Counted from the first letter of the stretch, positions 1-10,202 are shown. The stretch is DNA of 64,000 nt from Microlunatus sp. Gsoil 973 (GCF_009707365.1 NZ_CP046122.1:1674001-1738000), one strand, 5' to 3'. Made by a program: numbers and translations. Notes: generated from the letters alone by a model not told the origin.

Positions 1-1377
1 CGTCGGATCCGGGCCGGTCGACCAGCCGTCCATCAGGATGTCCCAATCACCCTTGGCCAGATTGTCGTTGAGCTGGCTGAAACTCATCGGCTCGACCTTG
101 AGCTTGATCCCGATCGCCTTCATCCACGGCACCAGATAAGTCGCGATGGCGGCGTCGTTGCTGTCGTCGGAGTGGATGCCGAGACGGAAGCTCAGTTGCT
201 TGCCGGTCTTCTTGTCCACCCGGATCCCGTCGGAGCCCTTCGGGTAGCCTGCCTGGTCGAGCAGCTGGTTGGCCTTGTCCGGGTCGTACCCGATCTTCTG
301 ACCCGCGCCGGGTTGCCACGCCCACTGCGGGTAACCGGACGGGACATAGCCGGCGCCGACCTGACCCAGACCGTCCAGCACCTTGGTCACCAGGGTCTGG
401 CGGTCGATGCCGTACTCGATCGCCTGCCGCACCGTCTTGTCGTGCAGGATCGGATTGCCGGTGCCGATCGACTTGCCCGACTTGGTCCGGGCGCCGGGGT
501 TGATCTCGATCGCGGTCCAGCCGGTCGGTTCCTGCCGGTAGGTGGTGATCCCCGATGTGCCGTTCAGCGCCTTGTACTGGGTCGCGGTCAGGCTGCCGTT
601 CTGCTGCACCTGTCCGGTCTTGAGCGCATTGACGGCGGCGTCGGAGCTGGAGAAGTACTGGCTGATCAGGGTGTCGTACTTGGGGGCCCCGAGAACGAAG
701 TCCTTGTTGGCCTTCAGAGTGGCGTAGGTGGTCTTGAAGGCGGTCAGCGTGTACGGGCCGTAGCCGACGACCGGCTTACCGTCGGTCGGGATGCTGGTGT
801 ACGCCTTCAGGTTCGAGACGTGGGCCTGCCAGATGTGTTGGGGCACAACCGGAAGCGACTCGTACAACAGGTTGGCCTGCTTGGTCTTGGTCTTGACGAT
901 GAAGGTGGTGTCGTTGGGCGCCGAGACCGAGGCGATGTTCTCGACCAGGGTGCCGTTCGCGGTGGCCGCGACGGTGTTGGTCATCACCAGGTTGTAGGTC
1001 CAGGCGATGTCCTTGGCGGTCAGCGGTTGGCCGTCGGACCATTTGAGGTTCGGGCGGATGTCGAAGGTCCAGGTCAGACCGTCCGGCGAGGTGGTCCACT
1101 TCGAGGCCAGGTACGGCGCCGGCTGGTTGTTCCGGTCGCTGTAGGTGAGCGCCGGGAAGATCATGCTGATCACGTTCAGTTCGCCGTCGTAGTAGGAGAC
1201 GAACGGATTGAAGGTGGTCATCTGGGTGTCCGCGACGACCGTCAGCGTTGTGTTCCTCGGGGTATCGGCTGACGCCGGGACGGTTCCGCCGAGTATCGCC
1301 ATGGCGCTGCAGAGCACCGCGCCCAGTAGTGCGACGACGGCCCGGATCGGCGCCCGCCGTTGACCTGTGACGATCAT
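1..1377 (-). CDS. ABC transporter substrate-binding protein, family 5 (3' end cut by window)
   Basis: Secreted solute receptor of a peptide/nickel/oligosaccharide-type ABC importer (SBP family 5). Translation from the ATG at 1377 gives a basic N-terminus and a hydrophobic Sec-type signal ending near ASADT. Family 5 hallmarks follow: a TTFNPF-like start of the mature domain, LTWTFDIRPNLKWSDGQPLTAKD (read in two pieces in the sequence) and a VRQAIEYGIDR stretch. A GGAG Shine-Dalgarno lies 9 nt upstream. There is no lipobox cysteine, so the protein may be released or anchored through a C-terminal segment beyond the window. About 459 codons are visible and the C-terminus is missing; permease genes would be expected further left. 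The open frames on the plus strand here are shadows. Confidence 0.88.
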   Translation of the reverse strand, partial: MIVTGQRRAPIRAVVALLGAVLCSAMAILGGTVPASADTPRNTTLTVVADTQMTTFNPFVSYYDGELNVISMIFPALTYSDRNNQPAPYLASKWTTSPDGLTWTFDIRPNLKWSDGQPLTAKDIAWTYNLVMTNTVAATANGTLVENIASVSAPNDTTFIVKTKTKQANLLYESLPVVPQHIWQAHVSNLKAYTSIPTDGKPVVGYGPYTLTAFKTTYATLKANKDFVLGAPKYDTLISQYFSSSDAAVNALKTGQVQQNGSLTATQYKALNGTSGITTYRQEPTGWTAIEINPGARTKSGKSIGTGNPILHDKTVRQAIEYGIDRQTLVTKVLDGLGQVGAGYVPSGYPQWAWQPGAGQKIGYDPDKANQLLDQAGYPKGSDGIRVDKKTGKQLSFRLGIHSDDSNDAAIATYLVPWMKAIGIKLKVEPMSFSQLNDNLAKGDWDILMDGWSTGPDPT

Positions 1378-1471
1378 CCTTCACGACTCCTTCATCGATG
1401 TGCTCGCCCAGACGGTACCGGAGCTTGATTCCGGCCACGTTACGGGGATCCGCGCGTTCCGACGGCGGCTC

Positions 1472-2854
1472 TCAGCCTCGTCCGAGCAACTCGTTGATCT
1501 TCTTCAAGCGTTCGGTGACGGCCGCCTCGGTGCCGTGCGTGGTCGGCCGGTAGTAGTCGGCGCCCTCGAGCACATCTGGCAGGTATTGCTGGGCCGCGAT
1601 GCCGTGCGGCTCGTCGTGGGCGTAGCGATAGCCGACGCCGTGACCGTACTTCTGCGCGGACGCGTAATGGGCGTCGCGCAGATGCGGTGGGACGACGCCG
1701 ATCTTGCCATCCCGGACATCCGCCCGGGCCTCACCGATGGCTGTCACCACGGCGTTGGACTTCGGGGCCAGCGCGCAGTGGATCACCGCATGGGCCAGGG
1801 TGATCGCGCCCTCGGGCATACCGATCAATTGCACCGTCTGGGCCGCGGCGACGGCGACCTGGATCGCTGTCGGGTCTGCCATCCCGATGTCCTCGCTGGC
1901 CAGGATCATGATCCGGCGGGCGATGAACCTCGGGTCCTCACCGGCCTCGATCATCCGGGCCAGGTAGTGCAACGAGGCGTTGACGTCGGACCCGCGCATC
2001 GACTTGATGAAGGCGCTGATCACGTCGTAGTGCTGATCACCGTCGCGGTCGTACTGGACAGCGGCGCGGTCGACCGCACGCTCGACGATGGGCGGATCGA
2101 TGATCATGGAATCCACGGCCCTGGCCCCGGCCGCGGACTCCTCGAGATAGGTGAGCGCACGACGGGCGTCGCCACCGGCCATCCGGAGCAGTGAGTCGCG
2201 GGCATCCGGGGTGAGTTCGAAGGTGCTGCCGTCGGGACCCTTCAGCCCGCGATCGTCGGTCAGCGCCCGGTCCAGCAGGCCCGAGATGTCCTCGTCGGTC
2301 AGCGGCTTGAGGGTGAGCAGCAGGGACCGGGACAGCAGCGGTGAGATCACCGAGAAGCTCGGATTCTCCGTGGTTGCGGCGATCAGCGTCACCAGTCGGT
2401 TCTCCACCGCCGGCAACAGGACGTCCTGTTGGGCCTTGGAGAACCGGTGCACCTCGTCGACGAACAAGACCGTCTGCCGGCCGCGGCCGAGGTCACGTTT
2501 GGCCTGGTCGAGAACCGCCCGGACCTCCTTGACGCCGGCGGTGACCGCGGACACCTCGACGAACCGCCGGTCGGTCTGCCGGGACACCACCGAGGCGATG
2601 GTGGTCTTGCCGACGCCCGGCGGCCCCCAGAGGAACACCGACATCGGCTCCCCCGCTGCCAGCCGGCGCAGCGGCGAACCGGGCGCCAGCAGGTGCTGCT
2701 GTCCGACGATCTCGTCCAGCGTGCGCGGTCGCATCCGGACGGCCAGCGGCGTACCGGCATGTTGATCACTGCCCAGGCTTCCGCCGGCCGGTGCCACAGC
2801 ACTGGCAGCATCCTTCGGTTCGGCGATCGGCTCCCCGAACAGGTCCTCACTCAT
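1472..2854 (-). CDS. rarA: Replication-associated recombination protein A (RarA/MgsA AAA+ ATPase)
   Basis: AAA+ ATPase related to clamp loaders that acts at stalled replication forks. The 460 aa length is normal for the family. Walker [10 protein letters not shown] is at about residues 77-85, Walker [15 protein letters not shown] at about 131-144, and the sensor motif AATTENPSF follows. The C-terminal MgsA domain is recognisable by the [18 protein letters not shown] and [16 protein letters not shown] stretches. The ATG at 2854 gives the usual short variable leader before the AAA domain. Three copies of the 42-bp interspersed repeat lie directly upstream, between this gene and aspS. In many actinobacteria rarA sits near aspS, as here. 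Confidence 0.96.
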   Translation of the reverse strand: MSEDLFGEPIAEPKDAASAVAPAGGSLGSDQHAGTPLAVRMRPRTLDEIVGQQHLLAPGSPLRRLAAGEPMSVFLWGPPGVGKTTIASVVSRQTDRRFVEVSAVTAGVKEVRAVLDQAKRDLGRGRQTVLFVDEVHRFSKAQQDVLLPAVENRLVTLIAATTENPSFSVISPLLSRSLLLTLKPLTDEDISGLLDRALTDDRGLKGPDGSTFELTPDARDSLLRMAGGDARRALTYLEESAAGARAVDSMIIDPPIVERAVDRAAVQYDRDGDQHYDVISAFIKSMRGSDVNASLHYLARMIEAGEDPRFIARRIMILASEDIGMADPTAIQVAVAAAQTVQLIGMPEGAITLAHAVIHCALAPKSNAVVTAIGEARADVRDGKIGVVPPHLRDAHYASAQKYGHGVGYRYAHDEPHGIAAQQYLPDVLEGADYYRPTTHGTEAAVTERLKKINELLGRG

Positions 2855-2873
2855 CGCTGCCTCACTCTCCCAC

Positions 2874-2915
2874 CCGCCGAGGGGTCAGTAAATCCCTCAT
2901 TTCTGCGGCGTGTCG
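2874..2915 (-). repeat. 42-bp interspersed repeat, copy A
   Basis: Reverse-strand copy of a dispersed element that begins CGACACGCCGC and ends TGACCCCTCGGCGG, with ATGAGGGATT in the middle. It lies 20 bp upstream of the rarA start codon. See the other copies at 2950, 3028, 24421, 26141, 26204 and 47239. Confidence 0.85.
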
Positions 2916-2949
2916 TCCGGGCATCTCAGCCCGCGGGATCCGCGGTCCG

Positions 2950-2991
2950 CGACACGCCGTCCATATTGGTGATTTTGTGACCCCTCGGCGG
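2950..2991 (+). repeat. 42-bp interspersed repeat, copy B
   Basis: Forward copy with conserved ends CGACACGCCG and TGACCCCTCGGCGG and a diverged centre (ATATTGGTGATTTTG). It sits in the rarA-aspS intergenic region. Confidence 0.85.
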
Positions 2992-3027
2992 ATGGGGGGT
3001 GGGTGGACCGCCGTACATCGGGGGTCG

Positions 3028-3069
3028 CGACACGCCGCGAATATGAGGGGGATATGTGACCCCTCGCGC
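3028..3069 (+). repeat. 42-bp interspersed repeat, copy C
   Basis: Forward copy with one extra G in the central run. Its last base overlaps the aspS stop codon (3069-3071). The following TATTCGGG is also seen after copy D at 24421, so the repeated unit may extend a few bases further in some copies. Confidence 0.85.
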
Positions 3070-4844
3070 TATTCGGGGTTGGCGTCGATGCCGGCTTCCT
3101 TGCGCTGCTGGGCCGTGATCGGGGCCGGGGCGTCGGTCAGCGGGTCGACGCCGCCGCCCGACTTCGGAAACGCGATCACCTCGCGGATCGAATCGGTATC
3201 CGCGAGCAGGGCGACGATCCGGTCCCAGCCGAAGGCGATGCCGCCGTGCGGCGGTGCGCCGAAGGCGAAGGCGTCGAGCAGGAAGCCGAACTTCTCCTGG
3301 GCCTCCTCCTGCGACAGGCCCATCACCGCGAACACCCGCTCCTGGATGTCCCGGCGATGGATACGGATCGAGCCGCCGCCGATCTCGTTGCCGTTGCAGA
3401 CGATGTCGTACGCGTAGGCCAGTGCGTTGCCCGGGTCGGTGTCGAAGGTGTCCAGGTTCTCCGGCTTGGGCGAGGTGAAGGCGTGGTGTACGGCGGTCCA
3501 GGCGCCGGAACCGACCGCGACATCGCCGGCCGCGACAGCGTCGGAGGACGGTTCGAACAGCGGCGCGTCGACCACCCAGACGAAGGACCAGGCGTCCTCG
3601 TCGATCAGGCCGACGCGGTGACCGATCTCCAGCCGGGTGGCGCCGAGCAGGGCCTGAGCCTTGGACCGCTCGCCGGCGGCGAAGAAGACGCAGTCGCCGG
3701 GCTTCGCACCGGTCGCGGCGGCCAGACCGTGGCGTTCGGCGTCGCTGAGGTTCTTGGCCACCGGCCCGCCGAGCTCGCCGTCGTCGCCGACGAGCACGTA
3801 CGCCAGCCCGCGATGCCCGCGCTGCTTGGCGAACTCCTGCCAGGCGTCGAGCGTCCGGCGCGGCTGCCCGGCGCCGCCGGGCATCACGACCGAGCCCACG
3901 TACGGCGCCTGGAAGACCCTGAACGGGGTGTCGGAGAAGTAGTCGGTGAGTTCGGTGATCTCCAGGTCGAACCGCAGATCCGGCTTGTCGGTGCCGTACT
4001 TGTTCATCGCGTCGGCGTAGGTGATCCGCGGGATCGGGGTCTGCACCTGATGGCCGATGAGCTGCCAGATGTTGATCAGCAGTTCCTCCGACAGCGCGAT
4101 CACGTCGTCCTGCTCGACGAAGCTCATCTCGATGTCCAGCTGGGTGAACTCGGGCTGCCGGTCGGCGCGGAAGTCCTCGTCTCGGTAGCAGCGGGCGATC
4201 TGGTAGTAGCGCTCCATGCCGCCGACCATCAGCAGCTGCTTGAACAGTTGCGGGCTCTGCGGCAGGGCGTACCAGGACCCGGGCTTGAGCCGGGCGGGCA
4301 CCAGGAAGTCGCGGGCACCCTCGGGTGTCGAACGGGTCAGGGTCGGGGTCTCGATCTCGACGAAGTCGTGGTCGGCCAGGGTGTTGCGGGCGACCCGGTT
4401 GACCTCGCTGCGCAACCGGATGGCCCGGCCGGGAGCCGGGCGGCGGAGATCGAGGTAGCGGTACTTCAGCCGGGTGTCCTCACCGACATTGACCCGCTCG
4501 TCGATCTGGAACGGCAGCGGCGCGGCCGGGCTGAGCACCTCGAGCTCCTTGGTGACGACCTCGATCTCGCCGGTCGGCAGGTCAGGATTGGCATTGCCCT
4601 CCGGACGCTGGTCGACGACGCCGGTCACCTTGATGCAGTACTCGTTGCGCAGTTCGTGCGCCCCGGACGCGGCCAGGATCTCGTCGCGGACGACCACCTG
4701 GGCGATCCCGCTGGCATCCCGCAGGTCGAGGAACGCCACCCCACCATGATCACGACGCCTGGCGACCCAGCCGGCGAGCGTTACGGTTTCCCCGGCGTGC
4801 TTGGCCCGCAACGTACCGGCCTGATGGGTGCGAATCACTGACAT
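3069..4844 (-). CDS. aspS: Aspartyl-tRNA synthetase, bacterial type
   Basis: Class IIb synthetase that charges tRNA-Asp (or tRNA-Asx in organisms using the amidotransferase route). The 591 aa length fits the bacterial form with a GAD insertion domain. The N-terminal OB fold ([21 protein letters not shown]) is at about residues 24-44, class II motif 2 is in the [20 protein letters not shown] region, and motif 3 is the [13 protein letters not shown] stretch near the C-terminus. The ATG at 4844 abuts the GAGAGGA at 4845-4851; a GTG two codons in, at 4838, is spaced 6 nt from it and may be the real start. The 197-nt gap to the next gene holds its promoter region and no other gene that I can see. 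Confidence 0.97.
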   Translation of the reverse strand: MSVIRTHQAGTLRAKHAGETVTLAGWVARRRDHGGVAFLDLRDASGIAQVVVRDEILAASGAHELRNEYCIKVTGVVDQRPEGNANPDLPTGEIEVVTKELEVLSPAAPLPFQIDERVNVGEDTRLKYRYLDLRRPAPGRAIRLRSEVNRVARNTLADHDFVEIETPTLTRSTPEGARDFLVPARLKPGSWYALPQSPQLFKQLLMVGGMERYYQIARCYRDEDFRADRQPEFTQLDIEMSFVEQDDVIALSEELLINIWQLIGHQVQTPIPRITYADAMNKYGTDKPDLRFDLEITELTDYFSDTPFRVFQAPYVGSVVMPGGAGQPRRTLDAWQEFAKQRGHRGLAYVLVGDDGELGGPVAKNLSDAERHGLAAATGAKPGDCVFFAAGERSKAQALLGATRLEIGHRVGLIDEDAWSFVWVVDAPLFEPSSDAVAAGDVAVGSGAWTAVHHAFTSPKPENLDTFDTDPGNALAYAYDIVCNGNEIGGGSIRIHRRDIQERVFAVMGLSQEEAQEKFGFLLDAFAFGAPPHGGIAFGWDRIVALLADTDSIREVIAFPKSGGGVDPLTDAPAPITAQQRKEAGIDANPE

Positions 4845-5041
4845 TCCTCTCGTGCGACCTGCGTCGGGTCCCAGAATTCGGGCCCTAGCGATCCTACGGG
4901 TCCGCCCGAGCCCCGATCACATCGCGGTGTTGCCTGTCGAACGACGAGAACGTCCTTCCGAACGGGGGCAACGGGCCCGAACCCGCCGATCCGTCCCGCC
5001 GGAATGACGTTCCTGTCTGTCCGCCTATCAATCCGGACATG

Positions 5042-5818
5042 TCAGTTCTGCCCGACGACCACCGTTGCGCCGATGTCGTCATCGGTGATCACCGACGCCA
5101 TCAGCCCGGCCGCCGTCAGCAACCGCAGATCGGTGGCGACCTGCTCGCGCCCGGTCTCGATCAGCAGCGCTCCACCCGGGCACAACCAGGATTGTGCCTC
5201 GGCGATGATCCGGCGATGGACGTCCAGCCCGTCGGGACCGCCGTCCAGGGTGATCAACCGTTCATGATCACGCGCCTCGGCCGGCATGAAGGCGATCTCC
5301 GCAGACGGCACGTAGGGGGCGTTGGCGGTGATCACCCGGGCGTGGCCGCGCAGACCGGCGGGCAGCGGCCTGAAGAGGTCGCCCTCGAACACGGCCGCCC
5401 GGACACCGAGGTTCTGCCGCGCGCAGTCGACGGCGACCGGGTCGATCTCGGTCGCGTACGCCTCCAGGCCGCCGATCCGAGCTGTCACCGCAGCGGCGAT
5501 CGCCCCGATCCCGCAGCACAGGTCGACCAGGACGTCACCGGGTGTGCAACGGCGTACCGCCTCGGCCACCAGCAATCCGGTCCGGGTCCGTGGGACGAAA
5601 ACGCCCGGAGCCACCGCCAGCCGGAGCCCGCAGAATCCCGCCCAGCCGAGGATCTGTTCCAGCGGCTCGCCGCCAACCCGTCGGTCGGCCATCGCGTCCA
5701 GTTCTGCCCGATCGGATGCCTGTTCGACCAGCAGCCCGGCCTCGTCCTCGGCGAAGACACAGCCCGCCGACCGCAACCTGCCGATCAGCAGGTCGCGTAC
5801 CTCCGGGCCGGCAATCAC
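5042..5818 (-). CDS. PrmC/HemK-related N5-glutamine methyltransferase-like protein
   Basis: SAM-dependent methyltransferase of the class related to PrmC, which methylates the GGQ glutamine of release factors. The SAM-binding motif DLCCGIGAIAAAV spans about residues 99-111 and an acidic EIDPVAV follows. The catalytic motif that is NPPY in true PrmC reads NAPY at 166-169, which fits the PrmC-related subfamily of uncertain substrate rather than PrmC itself. At 258 aa it is slightly shorter than PrmC. It is divergent from the LssY_C gene, with starts about 105 bp apart. Whether it modifies release factors cannot be told from sequence. Confidence 0.85.
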   Translation of the reverse strand: MIAGPEVRDLLIGRLRSAGCVFAEDEAGLLVEQASDRAELDAMADRRVGGEPLEQILGWAGFCGLRLAVAPGVFVPRTRTGLLVAEAVRRCTPGDVLVDLCCGIGAIAAAVTARIGGLEAYATEIDPVAVDCARQNLGVRAAVFEGDLFRPLPAGLRGHARVITANAPYVPSAEIAFMPAEARDHERLITLDGGPDGLDVHRRIIAEAQSWLCPGGALLIETGREQVATDLRLLTAAGLMASVITDDDIGATVVVGQN

Positions 5819-5924
5819 GACCGGGAACGCTACACCTCCGGTGCGAAGAGCCGACGGGATTTACGATGCGCCCGTGGCTACCCGGACCGACCCACGCGGC
5901 ATCACCCGGCGGCGACCAGGACGG

Positions 5925-7277
5925 ATGAAGATCAGGATCCCCGAGGCGGGACCGCTGGACCAATTCTTCTTCATCGTCGCCGGCATCGCCGCCATCGGCA
6001 TGACCATCTATCTGCTCCGGCAGGGATTCCGGTGGAGCTGGTCCAATTGGCTGTTCTTCATCCTGTTCTGGGCGATGGCTGCCTATCTCACCCTGCCGCG
6101 GTTGCACCGGATCCTCTCCGACATCTATGTGCCCAACTACTTCATCGGCCGCACCCGGACCAGCGACGGGCTACTGGGTGATCCGATCAACCTGGCCTTC
6201 CGCGGCGAGGAACTGCAACTGCATCAGGCGCTGCGCAAGGCCAACTGGACCCTGGCCGACGAGCTGACCCTCAAGTCGGCGGGCCGGATCATCGTCTCGA
6301 CACTGGGCCGGGACAGCTACCCCGAGGCGCCGGTGTCGCCGTTGCTGCTCTTCGGACGGCAACAGGACTTCGCCTATCAGCAGGAGGTGGACGGCAGTCC
6401 GGGCAAACGGCATCACATCCGCTTCTGGAAGTGTCCCGACGACTGGCTGCTTCCGGGCGGGCACCGGGTGGACTGGCTGGCGGCCGCCACCTACGACCGA
6501 GCGGTCGGGCTGAGCCTGTTCACCCTGCAGGTCACCCACAAGATCGACGCGGACATCGACGTTGAACGCGATCACGTCACCCGCACCCTGACCGAAGCCG
6601 CTCCGGGCGTCACGATCACGCTGTTGGAGGACTTCACCACCGGCTACCACTCCCGCAACGGCGGCGGCGACTCGATCCACACCGACGGCGACCTGCCCGT
6701 CGTCGAACTGCCCGATGTCGACGAGACACCGTTGGAGGGTCGGCACCACCAGGAACGCACGCTGCGCCGGCTCGGCCTGCTCAACGCCCTTGCCGAGACC
6801 CGCGAATCGCAGCGGCGACCGCTGTCCATCCTGGGCAGTGCGGCGCTGGTGCTGGGCAGCGCGGCAACGCTGATCGCGCTGGGTCTGCTCGACTTCATCC
6901 AGACCGGAGAGTTCCGGCTGCTCATCGCCGCCAACCTGCCGTGGGCCCCAATCGGGTCGATGGTCGCGGCGACGGTCCTCGTTGTCGAGGTGATCCTGAT
7001 CGTGTTGACGCTGCGCGGCAGCCAGCCTGCCCGGTTGGTGTTGATGGCCCTGCTGGTGGTCACCATCTCGGTGGGCGCCGTCGATCACCTCGGCTGGCTG
7101 CCGTGGCGACTGGGCACCAATGTGTTGGCGATCTGTCTGCAGATCGCCGGTCTGATGATGTTGTCCAGCCATTCCTCGCGGGAGTACGCCGTCGCCGCCC
7201 GGCTGCTGCGCAAGCAGGCGCAGGAACTTGCCCAGCTGGCGTCCGGGACGCAGTCCGATCCCGTAGGCCGCCGCTGA
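5925..7277 (+). CDS. LssY C-terminal domain membrane protein
   Basis: Membrane protein of about 450 aa with an LssY_C-type soluble core. Two transmembrane helices lie near the N-terminus (IVAGIAAIGMTIYLL; WLFFILFWAMAAYL). The LssY_C domain follows, with DPINLAFRGEELQLHQALR, ADELTLKSAGRIIVS and FGRQQDFAYQQE, and four more helices occupy the C-terminal third. I chose the ATG at 5925 (AGGA 3 nt upstream); an in-frame GTG at 5874 is an alternative that adds 17 basic residues. The upstream part of the open frame overlaps the divergent methyltransferase and is unlikely to be translated. Function is unknown beyond an envelope or lipid-related suggestion from the family name. Confidence 0.75.
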   Translation: MKIRIPEAGPLDQFFFIVAGIAAIGMTIYLLRQGFRWSWSNWLFFILFWAMAAYLTLPRLHRILSDIYVPNYFIGRTRTSDGLLGDPINLAFRGEELQLHQALRKANWTLADELTLKSAGRIIVSTLGRDSYPEAPVSPLLLFGRQQDFAYQQEVDGSPGKRHHIRFWKCPDDWLLPGGHRVDWLAAATYDRAVGLSLFTLQVTHKIDADIDVERDHVTRTLTEAAPGVTITLLEDFTTGYHSRNGGGDSIHTDGDLPVVELPDVDETPLEGRHHQERTLRRLGLLNALAETRESQRRPLSILGSAALVLGSAATLIALGLLDFIQTGEFRLLIAANLPWAPIGSMVAATVLVVEVILIVLTLRGSQPARLVLMALLVVTISVGAVDHLGWLPWRLGTNVLAICLQIAGLMMLSSHSSREYAVAARLLRKQAQELAQLASGTQSDPVGRR

Positions 7278-7292
7278 ACCGCGGGACCGGAT

Positions 7293-9314
7293 TCAGGTGT
7301 CGGAGGGCTCCAGCAGGACGAAGACCGACGACAGCAGGCCGGTGCGGGCCGGCACCGGGATACCGTTGTCGGCCAGTTCGGCGCTGCTGTGGGTCGACCT
7401 GGTGCCGGTGAAGGGGTCGAAGAGTTGGTACCGGCGGTCGGCGGCAAGACCGCGCGGCCGGACGAAGGTCTGCCCCGTGCTTCCCGGCAACCCGAAGGCG
7501 GCGAGCAGATGGTGATCATCGGCACTGAGCTGGAAGGCCGGCGTCCGTTCACCGCGTCCCCGGCGCAGCGGTTGGCCTGTCAGCCGATGCAGCACCCCGT
7601 CCCGCACCAGTGGAGCGACGTGATGGGTGAACACGGTCACGTGGCGGCGCAGCGATTCCCGCTGGTCCGGCCGCAGGTCGGGCAGCCGTAGCGAGACGCC
7701 GAAGCGGTGCAGCATCGCCGCCCTCAGGGTGGCGTCGAACTCCTCCGGGCTGAGCCCGGCGAAATCCAGCTTGGCGGGCGGGTAGTCGCCGCGCCACTGG
7801 GACCAGGACCAGTGCAGGATCGATGCCGGGGGCAGCATCAGGCTGGCGCCCCAGAGGACCTGCAGATGATGTTCGGTGTAGTCGGGGTCGGACAGGAAGG
7901 TGCAGTGCACATGCCGGGCGAGCCCGAGATCGGTGCGCAGCCCGCCGGAGGAGCAGGCCTCGAGGACGACCTCCGGATGGGCGACGCGGAAGTCGTCGAG
8001 CACCTGGTAGAGCCCGAGGTAGTGCCGGTAGAGGCCGTCGGCGGCGCCGTGGCCGTGGTCGGTGCGGGTGCAGCCGGCGTCGGGATCGACGTTGAAGTCG
8101 AGCTTCACCCACTCAGCACCGGTGCGCTGCACAACGCTCTCCAGGCTTTCCCGGACGAACCGCCGTCCCTGCTCGCTGCCGCAGCAGACGTAGCCGAGGA
8201 AGGTGGGGTCGTCCGGATCGAGCGACTCGGTCCCTACGCCGTACGAGCGGTCCGGGCGCCGGCCGTCGACCGCCAGAGCGAGGATCTCGGGCCGCTCCCG
8301 CCGCAGCCGAGCGTCCCGGCCGACCGCTTCGGCCTCGATCCAGATGCCTGCCCGGACGCCGGCCCGCCGGATCCGGGAGCCGAGTGCAGCCAGCCCGGCC
8401 GGGAACCGGATCTCGTTGACCAGATCCCAGTCACCCCGGCAGCGCGACCAGAAGCTGCCGGCGTCGGACGGACCGAACCAGCCGGCGTCGACGGTTGCGT
8501 AGCCGAAACCCAGCTCTGCGGCCAGGTCGGCGTTGGCGGCGATCACGTTCTCGTCCACTTCGGCGTCCTCGTACGGCCACCAGTGGTTCCACTCGACGTC
8601 GAGTCGATCCGAGGCCGGTGACCGTGGCACCCAGTCCGACCCGACGGCAGCGGTCAGTTCGACCGCCGCGGTCTCGAGGTCGGTGCCGGCGGCGATCACC
8701 ACGGACGGGGCGATGATGCTGTCGCCGGGGCCGATCTCGGTCTCGAAGAGCCAGTTGGAGATGCCGGCGGTGAGCGTGCCGCCCTCGGTGACGTCGACAT
8801 GCCAGTTGCCGCTCCACGCCGGAGCGACGACCAGCCCGGCACCGTCGCGTTCCAACCCGACCCAGGGGCTGTGGCCGTGCGCCGAACGGCCGGCCCGCGT
8901 CTCGAACCAGAGGTCGACGTCGGTCTCACCGTGTTCCGGCCGGTACTCGTCGCCCCAGGCCGAACGGAACGCGAGCGTACGCCAGCTGCCGCCCATCAGG
9001 CGCGCCTGGAGCGGGTCCATCCGGGCGACGGCCACGGGATCCGCGCCGGTGTTGGTAAGCGTCATCGAGAGCTCCCACACCGATCGGCCGGCGAGTCGAC
9101 GGGCGGTCCAGCTCACCGCGATCCCGGTGTCCCGGACACGGCCGGAGACGAGCAGCTGATCATCGGCCGAACCGGTGATCTCGGGATCCTGGAGTTGATC
9201 ACGTCGGGCCCGGTCGATCTCGAGCCGGACCGGCGCAGGTCCGGCGAGCGCCGGGTGGCCGTCGATGTCGAGGAGCAGACCGTCGTCGGCGGTGACCCGC
9301 AGCTGGGTGGTCAT
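7293..9314 (-). CDS. Alpha-galactosidase, GH36/melibiase family
   Basis: Glycoside hydrolase of clan GH-D predicted to release alpha-linked galactose from melibiose/raffinose-type sugars. The length is 673 aa. An N-terminal beta-sandwich precedes the TIM barrel, which starts around GFGYATVDAGWFGPSD (about 269-284). The nucleophile is Asp in EWVKLDFN (D406) and the general acid is the Asp in TFLSDPDYTEHH (near D476). No signal peptide is visible, so it should act inside the cell after import. It is the last gene of a minus-strand unit with a binding lipoprotein and two permeases, and the 36-bp gap to the permease suggests cotranscription. Confidence 0.92.
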   Translation of the reverse strand: MTTQLRVTADDGLLLDIDGHPALAGPAPVRLEIDRARRDQLQDPEITGSADDQLLVSGRVRDTGIAVSWTARRLAGRSVWELSMTLTNTGADPVAVARMDPLQARLMGGSWRTLAFRSAWGDEYRPEHGETDVDLWFETRAGRSAHGHSPWVGLERDGAGLVVAPAWSGNWHVDVTEGGTLTAGISNWLFETEIGPGDSIIAPSVVIAAGTDLETAAVELTAAVGSDWVPRSPASDRLDVEWNHWWPYEDAEVDENVIAANADLAAELGFGYATVDAGWFGPSDAGSFWSRCRGDWDLVNEIRFPAGLAALGSRIRRAGVRAGIWIEAEAVGRDARLRRERPEILALAVDGRRPDRSYGVGTESLDPDDPTFLGYVCCGSEQGRRFVRESLESVVQRTGAEWVKLDFNVDPDAGCTRTDHGHGAADGLYRHYLGLYQVLDDFRVAHPEVVLEACSSGGLRTDLGLARHVHCTFLSDPDYTEHHLQVLWGASLMLPPASILHWSWSQWRGDYPPAKLDFAGLSPEEFDATLRAAMLHRFGVSLRLPDLRPDQRESLRRHVTVFTHHVAPLVRDGVLHRLTGQPLRRGRGERTPAFQLSADDHHLLAAFGLPGSTGQTFVRPRGLAADRRYQLFDPFTGTRSTHSSAELADNGIPVPARTGLLSSVFVLLEPSDT

Positions 9315-9350
9315 GATGTCGGGAGTTTCCTTCCGGGATTGATCAGAGAC

Positions 9351-10184
9351 CTACTTCGACGAGCCGATCGAGATGCCCTCGAGGACGTACCGGGAGGTCA
9401 GACCGAGCAGGACGATCGGGACCGAGGCTGCCACCAGCAGACCGGCGGAGACCAGCGGCTGGTCGTTGACGTACCGCTGCCCGATCATGGACAGCGCCGG
9501 GGTCAGCAACCGCTTGCTGTCGTCGGGCAGCAGGATCAGCGCGTAGAGCAGTTCGTTCCACATGCCCAGGAACTGCAGCACGGCAAGCGTTGCCAGGCTT
9601 GGCACGGTGACCGGGACCGCGATCCGTGCCACCGTGCGGAGGAATCCGGCGCCGTCGACCTTGGCCGCGTCCAGGATGTCGTCGCTCAGCGCACGGAATG
9701 ACAAGGTCAGGAAGAAGACCGCGAACGGCAGATTCGTCGCGGTGTAGAGCAACATCAGACTCGCATAGCTGCCGACCAGGTCCATCGCCGACAACAGCAG
9801 GTAGATCGGCAGGATCAGCACCTGGCTCGGGATCAGCATCACCGAGACGAACGACCCGGTGATGATCTTGGCACCCGGCGGGTTCAACTTTGCCAGGGCG
9901 TAGCCGGCGAGGGTGGCGAAGAACAACACCAGGCAGGTGGAGACCGAGACGACGAAGATGCTGCGCAGGAAGGCCGGACCGGCGCCGTACCCGCTCCAGA
10001 TCACGGTGAAGTTGTGCAGCGTCCAGTGTCTGGGCAGACCGAGCGGATTCTCCAGATAGTCGAGTCTGGTGCGGAACGCGGCGATGCCGAGGAAGAACAC
10101 CGGATAGATGATCGTCGCGGCCAGCAGGCACAGGCCGACGAAGATCGGCACACGCGCCGAGCGGTTGAGGGTCGGGCTGGTCAT
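9351..10184 (-). CDS. Sugar ABC transporter permease, MalG type
   Basis: Inner membrane subunit of a CUT1 carbohydrate importer. It is 277 aa with about six helices and a cytoplasmic coupling loop (EAA motif) at DAAKVDGAGFLRTVARIAVP. The N-terminal helix LCLLAATIIYPVFFLGIAAF and the YVLEGISIGSSK tail are typical of MalG-like subunits. It lies 18 bp after the MalF-type permease and before the alpha-galactosidase, so the substrate is probably an alpha-galactoside. No ATPase gene is present here, so a shared MsiK-like ATPase encoded elsewhere is likely, as is common in actinobacteria. Confidence 0.93.
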   Translation of the reverse strand: MTSPTLNRSARVPIFVGLCLLAATIIYPVFFLGIAAFRTRLDYLENPLGLPRHWTLHNFTVIWSGYGAGPAFLRSIFVVSVSTCLVLFFATLAGYALAKLNPPGAKIITGSFVSVMLIPSQVLILPIYLLLSAMDLVGSYASLMLLYTATNLPFAVFFLTLSFRALSDDILDAAKVDGAGFLRTVARIAVPVTVPSLATLAVLQFLGMWNELLYALILLPDDSKRLLTPALSMIGQRYVNDQPLVSAGLLVAASVPIVLLGLTSRYVLEGISIGSSK

Positions 10185-10202
10185 GGTTTCAGTCGCTGTG
10201 TC

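Noticed and set aside
172-1272. Long plus-strand open frame of 366 codons
   Set aside because: It is the antisense shadow of the binding-protein gene, which has a signal peptide, family motifs and a ribosome-binding site on the minus strand.
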